This document shows positions 34,753-44,600 of a DNA stretch of 64,000 nt, piece after piece; position 1 is the stretch's first letter; every line of letters begins with the position of its first letter. The DNA lies in the NCBI RefSeq assembly GCF_000340565.2, contig NZ_CP007203.1, positions 3,031,824 to 3,095,823 on the forward strand, in the 5' to 3' direction. The DNA is from Nodularia spumigena CCY9414 (GTDB lineage Bacteria > Cyanobacteriota > Cyanobacteriia > Cyanobacteriales > Nostocaceae). Under the pieces are notes generated by a model, which was given only the letters and a program-made list of their open reading frames with translations, was not told the origin of the DNA and did not search any database. Made by a program: the position numbers and the translations under genes.

Positions 34753-36390
34753 CTAATTGGTACGGAATTTAGAGGTACGAAGACTTCTCTTGGAAACCTG
34801 CACAGGACTAGAAGCGGGTCGTGCCACCTTTGACCAAGACTGCATCCGCTCAACAGCAGCAGCATCTTGAACCGCTAAAGGCGTAATATTTCGCTGGCAA
34901 TTTTCTAGATCAGCTAGTGTTACCTGCTGTGGTCTTCCCTCATCAAAAGCTAGTAGTGCGGCTTCTGAGGCTAGAGTTTCCAATTCAGCACCGCTAAACT
35001 TGCTGGTACTAGCAGCGATCGCTTCCAGATACTCTTCAGGAACTTTTATACCGTAGCGTCCCAGATGAATCCTGAGAATTTGACAACGTTCTATTTCTGT
35101 GGGTAGATCAACAAAGAAATTCTCATCAAACCGTCCTTTGCGCTTAAACTCAATTGGTAAAGCAGTTGGGTCATTACAGGTTGCCACCACAAACACCCCT
35201 GCTGTACACTCAGACATGAAGGTGAGGATATTTCCTAAAATCCTTTGCGAAACCCCAGAAGTATCGCCATTAGCGGAAAGTGCCTTCTCAACTTCATCAA
35301 TCCAAAGGACACAGGGAGCGATCGCTTCTGCTGTACTGAGTGCGCGGCGGACATTACCTTCAGATTCTCCCACCAGGCTACCAAGCATTGAGGCAATGTC
35401 TAGTTGCAATAATGGAAGATTGAGGATGGTGGCAATATTCTTTGCTACTATTGATTTACCTGTCCCTGGTGGTCCCGCTAGTAGCACTCCTTTAGGTTGG
35501 GGTAAATTGAGCGATGCCTTCGGCGAGCTTCGCTAACGCGCTTCTTGGGAAAACAACCGACGACGGCGTTGCAACCAATCCCGTAGTAAATCCAGACCGC
35601 CAAAAGGTATTTTTGTGGGTTTACCCAGTTCGATACCCATTTGAGCTAATAGCCGGGTTTTGTATTCGACAACCAAGGAAATGACTGTAGCATCAATCAC
35701 AATGCCTTGAGAAGTTAATCGTTCCTTCACAGTCAACCGCAGGAAGTCGCTGATTTCTTCCAAAGTTAATCCTAAAGCTGCTCTTGCCAAGGTTTCCTTA
35801 TCTTCAGTGGTCAGAGAAACTGTGAATTTTACCTCTTGCTCACTGGCAGATTCTTGCAAATAGAGCAAATATGATTCTAAGTGGTCTTGAATTTGCTCAA
35901 TGCTGGGTAAAGGAACTTCACAGCAAGGAATAAGCCTCAATAAAGATTCATGCAGTTGAATGTTTTGACCCAGAAGTACAATGCGTTTTTCAGTTGGTTT
36001 GAGACGATGGTACAAGTTTTTGACTCTGGTGAGAATTTCCCAACTCAATTGCAGGGAATTTTTACCCACAAAAGGGTGAATATCTCCCAAAATGAAAACC
36101 CCATTCCCCTCAAAATTGTTGATGTACTCGAATACATATATTAAAGGGTCTATGTGAGGAGGCTTTTTGTAAGTCTCAATTGATTTGAATACCAGTCCAC
36201 CGTCGTCAGCAATTAGACATTGTTCTAAGCTGGATACTCCTAAATTCCAGAAATACACAGGACTGTTGAGTTTGTCCATAACTTCAGTAGTTAACCACTG
36301 AATGATAGTTGCTTCTTCAGGAGATAGAACCTCTAAAGCCACGATGGGTATTTGAGAGTCAATGGTGGTAATTAGGTTTGATAGTTTCAT
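34753..36390 (-). pseudogene. Ycf46-like AAA ATPase gene interrupted by an in-frame TAG inside a small repeat
   Basis: Two open stretches in one frame make a single AAA protein. The N-terminal half (ATG at 36390, MKLSNLITTIDSQIP) has the Ycf46-type domain, ending ...GLDLLRDWLQRRRRLFSQEAR. The C-terminal half has Walker A LAGPPGTGKS, Walker B VLWIDEVEKAL, sensor and arginine-finger region RKGRFDENFFVDLP. A TAG at 35533-35535 separates them. It lies in a 29-bp palindromic repeat (35511-35539). Removing 27 bp restores ...SQEALNLPQPKGVLLAGPPG. Readthrough, or restart at ATG 35487 just before the Walker A motif, could still give a product; the N-terminal half (35533-36390) could also persist alone. 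Confidence 0.8.
35511..35539. repeat. Small dispersed hairpin repeat inserted in the AAA gene
   Basis: The sequence begins GCGATGCCTTCGGCG and ends TTCGCTAACGC. It is an imperfect palindrome of the type scattered through Nostoc and Anabaena genomes. Here it lies within coding DNA and its minus strand carries the TAG that cuts the AAA frame. Insertion length (27 bp net) preserves the frame, so only the stop breaks the gene. Confidence 0.7.
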
Positions 36391-36520
36391 GGTTGTGAAT
36401 AAGGAATTTTGTTTGTTTCCCAGTGAAAATGTATTGATGAAATAGCAAAGCTTGTTTACGTGAAGGATAATGAGGAGAGGGAGGAATATTGAAGACATTT
36501 TCTCCCTCCCTGGTTTGAAT

Positions 36521-36727
36521 TTATTGATGTAGTCGGTGTTGATGGGTATTAGTGCTACGAAGCTGTTGGTGAGATTCGGGCTTGTAGGTGCGATCGCTCT
36601 CTACTATCCCCAAAGCTTCCTCAAAAGGTTGGGTTGCTTCTAGACAGGACAATCCCTCAAATCCTTCAGCTTCTATTTTTACTTCACCTGTAGCAGTGTC
36701 AAAATGTATCAATATTGCCCTTTCCAT
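36521..36727 (-). CDS. DUF2997 family small protein
   Basis: The 68-residue protein matches the DUF2997 pattern: ILIHFDTATGEVKIEAEGFEGLSCLEATQPFEEALG in part, with the conserved EAxGFxGxxC core. Family function is unknown. In many cyanobacteria and on their plasmids it sits next to a DUF1257/Ycf35 gene and a Ycf46-like AAA gene, exactly as here (3-bp gap to the DUF1257 gene). The C-terminal His/Gln-rich tail is low complexity. Confidence 0.85.
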   Translation of the reverse strand: MERAILIHFDTATGEVKIEAEGFEGLSCLEATQPFEEALGIVESDRTYKPESHQQLRSTNTHQHRLHQ

Positions 36728-36730
36728 AAA

Positions 36731-37177
36731 CTATCTCCGTACTTGCTGAGTTTGTTGATGTGCTGAGAATGCAAGACGCAAGGTATGTACTTGACCCTTG
36801 GTTTCTTCGGTGATGGTGTATTCTCCTAGCTGTTCCTGTAACTGTGCTGCTTTAGCGCGAACCATGTTTTTACCGTAGGCTTGCATGAGGGTATGAGAAA
36901 AGAAGTTTTCTCCCAGTCGGGGTACGGTTTCATAGGCATCATGGATGATTTGATACACCTTTACTTCTTGATCCCACAGAAACCCGATATCTGCACGGGC
37001 ATTTAAAGTATGACCAGGGACAACAATCTCTGCACTTTTGCCTTCAGAGTCGTCGTAATAACCTTTGAGCAATTGTGGTTTCTCATAAACTTGCACGGTA
37101 AGCTGCAAATCTTGTAGAGCATCAACTAAACATTCACGGTTAGTTAATTTTGTGGTGACAGTTGAGAAATGTGACAT
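36731..37177 (-). CDS. DUF1257 (Ycf35-like) protein
   Basis: The start is placed at ATG 37177 (MSHFSTVTTKLTNRECLVDALQDL), the classic Ycf35 beginning; an upstream frame extension to 37225 adds 16 unlikely residues. The 148-residue protein continues with ADIGFLWDQEVKVYQIIHDAYE and a C-terminal VRAKAAQLQEQLGEYTITEE segment, both typical. Function is unknown. It forms a tight three-gene set with the DUF2997 and AAA genes. The partner ATPase is broken here, so the set may be decaying. Confidence 0.88.
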   Translation of the reverse strand: MSHFSTVTTKLTNRECLVDALQDLQLTVQVYEKPQLLKGYYDDSEGKSAEIVVPGHTLNARADIGFLWDQEVKVYQIIHDAYETVPRLGENFFSHTLMQAYGKNMVRAKAAQLQEQLGEYTITEETKGQVHTLRLAFSAHQQTQQVRR

Positions 37178-37335
37178 CTTAGTTACTGTGAATTGGGAAA
37201 TTAAGACTGATAAACAGGTAAGCAAATAGTTGCTATTATTTCCTCTCTTAATTGCGTAGCAAGTGTATGAGGTGTATTATTCTTATCTACACCTCACACC
37301 TTTTTTTTGTTCAAAGATGATACAGACAGGTTTTT

Positions 37336-38412
37336 CTACCGAAGTTTGAGAGACATGGCTGTAGCTTTGCTTAACCCCATACCCTCATCACTTGCTAATC
37401 TTTGAAGATGACGTTGTTCATCCAGCAGCTTGGCGTAAATTTCATCCATTTTTCCCTCTAATTGAGAACGCCCCTGTGAATCAAGCCTTTTGGCATCTAC
37501 AGAAGCGTTTTCGAGAATGTCTTCTAGATGAGTCATCATTTGTTCGAGACTGCTATCTGCTTCAAAACTGGCGTTACCCAAAAGCATTTGCACTTTCTTA
37601 AAATGACGTTCCATCTTTTTCTTGAAGTTAACCGGCTTGCGTCCTGGTTCCCAGTTGCTCAAATCTTCGAGTAATTGTGCTGCTAATTGTTCACCACCTG
37701 CGATCGCTGATTCTCTGAGTGTTTGTTCTAAATTTGTGTCATACTGCTCGATAAACCGAGTTATTTGCTGCAAACATTCAGCTTGTTGTTCTGACAATTG
37801 CTCGCTAATAGCAGGAATAATCACAGGACGACCAATTATTACTTGTAAGTAGTCTTCTAGTTCCTCTAAACAGGGAAAAGCTTTTACTAAGTTTTGCTTA
37901 ACTTCTTGTTGTTGTTCTACAGATAACTGCCAAGCATTCAGTGAGAGGAATTTATCAATTCGTTCTTGGTAATCTGTGTAACCCTCGTCATACTCTTCTC
38001 TCAATTGGGTGCGTAAAGTAGGGGCAATATTATCTCGAATTTCGATTAATTGACTCCAGACTATGGGTGCTAAATCTATGGAACAAATCCAATCACCATT
38101 GTCATAATTCATCCATTCTTGGACTGAAGCAACTTCTTGTCTTAATTTATTTGCGGCTTCATCTAAAGCTTTGAAAACTTTGATGCCTTTTAAACCAACT
38201 TCTGAAGTTGTAACTTTTACTAGGTCAGATTCTTGCTCATTTTGAGACGTTTTAAGAACATCTGCCCATTTTGGAGCATTGCTTTTAGTTGTTTTCTTTA
38301 ATTGAATCTTGAACCGGATGCGTGTTTTGTTTAATTTGGAGAAGTTGTATCTTTCAACAACAGCGTTTTTGAGGAAGGTTTCGTTTGAGTTGGGAATGAC
38401 TGCTTGTAGCAT
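37336..38412 (-). CDS. Hypothetical helical protein, 358 aa
   Basis: I do not recognise a named family. After an N-terminal beta-rich stretch with KLNKTRIRFKIQLKK, the rest is predicted to be long helices with coiled-coil character (ALDEAANKLRQEVASVQEW, QLREEYDEGYTDYQERIDKFL, SEQQAECLQQITRFIEQYDTNLEQTL, and a final LDEQRHLQRLAS). There is no signal peptide. It is 148 bp upstream of the DUF1257 gene in the same direction and just downstream of the giant MACPF-VLIG gene, so it may be part of the plasmid-like maintenance block or a partner of the AAA/Ycf35 set. Confidence 0.65.
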   Translation of the reverse strand: MLQAVIPNSNETFLKNAVVERYNFSKLNKTRIRFKIQLKKTTKSNAPKWADVLKTSQNEQESDLVKVTTSEVGLKGIKVFKALDEAANKLRQEVASVQEWMNYDNGDWICSIDLAPIVWSQLIEIRDNIAPTLRTQLREEYDEGYTDYQERIDKFLSLNAWQLSVEQQQEVKQNLVKAFPCLEELEDYLQVIIGRPVIIPAISEQLSEQQAECLQQITRFIEQYDTNLEQTLRESAIAGGEQLAAQLLEDLSNWEPGRKPVNFKKKMERHFKKVQMLLGNASFEADSSLEQMMTHLEDILENASVDAKRLDSQGRSQLEGKMDEIYAKLLDEQRHLQRLASDEGMGLSKATAMSLKLR

Positions 38413-38649
38413 ATTGTTTTGGGAATCATATTATTTGCTCACTCCCAAATAAGCGTTAGCTTCCAACTGATAGTTACAACCCAAATTCCAGCAATTCAAA
38501 TTTTGATGACTTAGCCAACTTGCATTATTTTAGCTAAATAAGAATTAACTTACCCTACTTTGATAAAAGAGGTTTATCTGTGCGAAGGGTTGTATTCGTG
38601 ATTAATTTTATCCTAACTGTGGAACTCTGGTTAGGTAGCAAAATTAGCC

Positions 38650-41600
38650 CTAAATTATCTTCCGCAACTTTTCAATTTCTTTCTCCTTACTGAGTGACTT
38701 CCAAGATTCTGGTATATCTGCTTCTACTGCATCATATAGTTTAGCAAGCTGAGAAGAATAGGTTGCCATAAACCACTTCCAGTAGCTTCCAGATTCTAGT
38801 GTACGATCACCAATAATTTTCCATAAAGCATAGTCACTATTTACTTTCCGATAATCCTTGTAAGGGTGAGGTTTCCAATCAGTGTGGTGATTCTTAAAGT
38901 TTTCAAAGTTTCCATCACCCTTCACAAGCTGTTGACACGTTTCTATAATTAGTTTACCGTTTCCGTCTCTTAGAGCGTATCCAGTTATACCTTGTGGACG
39001 ATGATTAGGAGTCTCATGATCTCCAGCATGATCATTCATACCACTAATACAAATTTCCCCACAGAAGGGACAACTCTTTACACAACCGATTCTTACAGTA
39101 ATTATTTTTTCTACAACTTTGGTTCTCAAACTGGTGTATTTACTGGCGGCTGGATTGGAAAAATCACCCAATTCACTAGCTAGTCGTGATTTAGTATTCT
39201 CTAATTCTTTACTAAGTCCATCTTGGAGATATTTACAATCAAAATCACCAATAAAAGTAGAACCTAAAATTTCAATCCTTTCTAAATTTTTGATAATAAG
39301 ATTTTCTCTTGTTAACTCACTAAATTTTTCTATCCAATTTGCAATAGAACGCGAACCTTTATCTTTACTTTCAATGTATCTATTTGTTTGTTCTACAAAA
39401 TGTTTAGCGGCTTCCACTAAATTTTTAATTTTGTCTTCTATTACACCTTCAACACCCTTATCTTTGGCATTAAAGTCGTTAAAATAGCTCGATACCCAGT
39501 CTTTTATACTTCGTTCCGGGTAATGAATATAAGTATAATAAGAATTAATGTCTCCTTTTTCTGCTAGAGAAATGAGAATACTTGCTATTAGTGATCCCTT
39601 ATTATTGATAATTTTGGTATGAGTTATGGTACACATATCGTTGCATATTTCATCTGCCAAACCCTCTTCTATCTTTTGACTAATTCCTTGTATGATAATC
39701 TCAGACAGTACATAGACAATCGTACTTGCTAAGTTTTCTTTGTCAAAATTGACTTTAAAAAGCTTAAAGTAAAACTCTTTATTTTTTTCGAGCTTGAGAA
39801 TTGGATTCTGATTTTCTCGAAAGCGTTGATCGAGATTTTCCAGATGCTTAATTGCATGACCACATATTGCTATGACTAAATCAATTTCTAAATCTTGAGT
39901 CAGGCGGAAAGCAAGACTTTTAAATAATTCCTCAGATTTTTCATGTATCATATTGTTAATATGTTTGAGGATATCTCTGATATAACTTTCATTATATGGC
40001 TGTGAATTATCCTTTTTTTCTCGAAGAATCTTATCTACATTCTCAAATAAGTTATGTTTCAGTTTTTCAATCTCTCTTACAACTTCTTGCTGTTTATCCT
40101 TTGGTATCTCCCCCTTTTTTAATACCTGAGTAAATGATAAAATTCCGGCTTGTTTCCAATCCCAATCATAGTGTTTATTATTGACAGAAAAATATTTTAA
40201 TCCAAATTTCCTTAGTTCTTTCTCCTTGGATATTTTCTCTCTAATGAAGCTCCACTTACCTGAATCTGATTGTCTCAAAGCTTCCTGGGTATCTCTTTCT
40301 ACATCCGCTTGTTTTAGAGGATTTTTGTAATGCGTCCTCAAATCATTCATCCAAATTAACCATTGAGCTTCAAAGAGTTCTCGTAATTTTTCTTCAGACA
40401 AAGAAAGCATTTGTCCCTGTTCTATTTTCTCCTTTTCTCGCTGTACGAATAACCGTATACTTTCAGTGATTCTTTCTTCATAGTTAAGAACTTCTCTATC
40501 AACAGTCAGTTCAGCTTGTTTACTATTTTGATAACTTTCAATCTGCTGATTGTTTTGACTTCTCAATTTATCGCTCAAATCTCTAAGTCTAGCAAAGGTA
40601 CTTTGTTCCCATTGCTGTATAGCGTCTTCATACATTCCTTTTGATTTTTTGAAGAATTGTTTAAGGCTTTCTTCTTGTTGCTGGAAGATTTGATCTATTT
40701 TATCTGATAAATTTACCTTGAAATCCTCAGAAACTTTAGATAATTCAGCTTCATCACGACAATTCATAATTCTAGTATGTGCGTTTAATATAAATTCTGT
40801 TACTTTGCTGCGAAATTGCAGATCTATCTGACTCCAGAATTTATCTAGCTCTCCTCTAGCTTGAGTTTCAATAGTATTCTTAAACTCATAAACAAAATCA
40901 TCTTTCTTTACCGCCTCCCAAAGATTCTGCAAATGCTTAGAAAAACTAGTTATTGACAATTGATTTAAATCTATTCCTGTTAAAATTTTTCTCTTTAGTC
41001 CATTTACCTCTTTACTATAATTAGGAATAACTGCATTTCTGGAATCATCACCCTCGTATAAAGAAGGCAAATATTCTATATCTTCAGTCAGATTAAAATC
41101 AATCAATTCCTTAAATGTTTGAACCTTCTTGCCTTCAAATTCGCAGGCTATTTTTGTGTATTTGTCAAGATTTTCATTCAAAATTCGACTTTGAGTATTT
41201 AATTTTTCTTCTGATGACTTATCAACATTGCGGTGAACAATTTTAGTCTTAGGATGCAAGTCTACCTCTTCCATTCTTAAAAAAGCATGAACAGAGATAG
41301 GCAACATTTCCTGCAAATAAGTATTATTTTCTCCTGGTAGCTTAATCAAGGCAAGATTGCTTAAGCCAATGACAAATGTAGAAAGTTCATTATCATGTTT
41401 ACGAGTTGAGCCAGAAGAAAGTTCGGGAGATTTTAAACCTTCTGTATCCACCACAAAAATATAGTCAGCGTTATATTTTTCGCGTAATTTATGCTCTAAT
41501 TTTACTGGTTGTAGATAAACTCCTTTTGTACAACGACCAGCGCTGACTGCAAATTGCAGCCCAAACATAGTATTTAACAAAGTGGACTTACCAGAGCTTT

Positions 41601-44600
41601 GAATCCCCATTGCTGACAATACAAAGACTCGCAGGTTCTCCTGTCCCTCCCTCTCCTGGAGAATTTTGTTTAATTCTTTCAGAACTGCCTCAACCCAAAC
41701 ATATGGAACAGAGCTAACATCACCATCCATAATTTCTACTGGATACCCACTCAAAAGTAAATCAGCTGCAATTTTTGGTAAACGTTCTAAACTTTTAAAT
41801 TTGGCTCTTTCAGATTCAGAACTTGCTATCACTGCTGAGTAAATTTGACCCATTTCTCGCAGCAAATGCTCCAAACCAAATGACTGAGATGAAATTCTCT
41901 TATCTAGTTTGTCAAGTTCTTTGTTAATAGCAGCTTTTTCTTCTGGCGTTTTATCTTGAGCAATTTTTTTCATTTGTTCGCCATAGAAGCCATATAAAAG
42001 TGGCAATTCTTCTCTAGAAAGTTCATCTAACCCCAGCTTTAACCACCTGACAAAATACTCTCGAACCGAGGACTGTTCATTCAAAAGTGCTTTAATGAAC
42101 AATTGCATTACCTCTGGAAGCCCATTTTTAACGATGCTAAATTGCAGTTTTCGACTTTCTATTTTGCGTAGTTCTTGCCTTTCTAGATATTGATCTAACT
42201 TCTCTTTCCCAATGTTCTCTAGCCGATGAATTTCCTTATCAGCTTCAGCCCAATCTGCCCAATTTTTACCCTGTAATGGCAATAGTTCAGCTTTGCGCTT
42301 ATCTTTGTCGTGTTTTTGGATAATCTGCAAAATTTCTGTTGCTTTGTTAATTCCTTGCCGGCAATTTTCTTCTAGTTCATCTACATTCATTCCTAGTTGC
42401 TGCATTGTTTGAGCAAGGTTTTCTAGGCTAACTTTGGAGTTTTCGTCAACTTTAATTTCTTTTAATTTTCGTCGAATTTCATCCCTGATATCTGGTGAAT
42501 TTTTGTTTTCAATATCCAGAATTACCAGTTGCTCATCACTATATTCAGAGAAGCGATTGAGGAAATTTTCTACACTTTCTTCTTCTTTATTTGTAATTGT
42601 TTTATCTGTCAAAATAATAATGACACTCTTTCTATCTTCCAGAAAGCTTTGAACAATTTCTGCTTCTTTTTCTAGTAGTTCTTTAGCTGAAGCTAAAATC
42701 ACGATTCTGGATGATGCTTGCTTAATTAGTTCTAGTTGAATAGGATATTTCCTAGCATCACCACGCAAATTGGTGAATGAAACTATATCTTGGAAAATAT
42801 CTTCTTTCACGCCTTTAGGTAAATACCAACCAATTTCTACCATACCATCCGCTAACTGCCGATTTTTAGTAGAACCCTCGGAATTTCTGTGAAAAAATAC
42901 AGGATGAGATTTATCAGGTTCATTTTCACTAATTACCCAATTTAAAAGCGATGATTTAGAAAAATCAGACTTATCAAATCTAATAAAGCTAACTGTTTCT
43001 ATAGGATAATTAGCAATTCCTCTTTCTTCACTTTTAATAAATTCTCCTTGTAGAGCCTTCCACTTCATTACTAAAGAGCGCATTGCCCATAAAAAGAATT
43101 TCGGAGATTTATCCTCACCTTCTTGAATCACTAAGGGAATTGCTAATTTACAGCCCCATAATCTCTGAACTAAATCTTGTTGAATAATGGAATTACAGCA
43201 TAAAAATGTGGCTGCAACTACATCTAATGGATACACATTAGCCGTTTCTGGTTCTTGTTTCTTGCGTCTTCCAAAGCGACTACCTGACTGTTCCGATTCA
43301 GTTGCTGATTTATTTTCTGATGCAATTTTCAGTTTACGCCCTTCATAATTAAACGATATTAGGTTACTTAAAAAATGTGTCGCAAGTTGTTCTGTAGTTG
43401 CTGGAAGATTCTGCTCTAGTGAATATTCTGTAATTGAATAAATTTCTTCTCTTCCCAATTTTCCAGGATAATATTTAGTTAATCCTAAACGTTCTAGTAT
43501 ATCTTGTGACTCAGGAGAAGGTTGTTCATCAGATGATGTAACCGGAGATTTTTTTTGTGAATTATTGTCAGTTTCTTTCATAATATCTTGTAATCCAATT
43601 TCTGAATTTTCATTCTGTGGTTGATCATCAATAACATTTTGCAATTCTTTAACTGCTTCTACACACTCATAAGACAAACCTACATTATATCTTTTGAGAA
43701 TGCTAATAATGGACTCTGATTGTAGATTCGGTAGTAATATTTGCTGAATAAAGTCTATTGTTCTCTCTTTTTCTAAAAAGCAAATATCATAACTCAACAT
43801 TTTGAGTATTAAATAGGCTTCTTGTTTTTCTGTTTGGTAATTTTTTGCTTCTATACCAAAAGGATGTTCTTGATCTTCTCGTAACAACTTTTCTAATGTT
43901 TGATAGTCTTCAAATTCCCAAACTTTATTAAAAAAGCTAAATTCTGGCACATAACCCAAGGGAAAAAGTAAGCACAACAAACTAAGTTCACTCAGTTTGT
44001 CTTTTTTTATAAGTGCTGTTCGTAAGTTATTGATAGCCAATATTATATGTTGATATGCTTGTTTCTTTCTACTTTCTTTTGTGGAATCATTTTCTAGTAT
44101 AATTGTGATAATCAAATCAGAAATCTTATTAATGAATTCATTAATATTATTAATTTCAGATGCAATGATAAAATCTGTAACTTCTGATCTTTCATTTAGC
44201 CATTTGAAAATATTTTTAAATTGAGAATAATCTTCTTTATTCATTACTGTAGTATCTTCTGCATTCACAATTTGACGCATCAATTCTTTAATTTCTTTAC
44301 TATCAGCATTATTGTTGTATCTAATATCCAGTAAATACTGTTGAACTATCTTGCTTGATAATATTTCTTGTACCCAGTAATTATTATTGTCAGTTTTAGT
44401 TTTAAACTCTCTTCTTAATCTAATGAGATGATTGAGATTTTCGGTATTTAATTGTCTTTCTTGAATCCAGGAAGGTATCTGTTGGTTTAATAAGTTTTGA
44501 GTTTGTTCATTAATTTTAGCTATTTCATCAACAAAGTATTGAAATTTATCTTTTAACCCAGTAAAATTCATCCATTCTTGACGGAGTAATTCTATAAGTT

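Noticed and set aside
39119-39487. Plus-strand open frame of 122 codons inside the giant gene
   Set aside because: It is antisense to the coding frame of the VLIG-like tail and is explained by codon composition.
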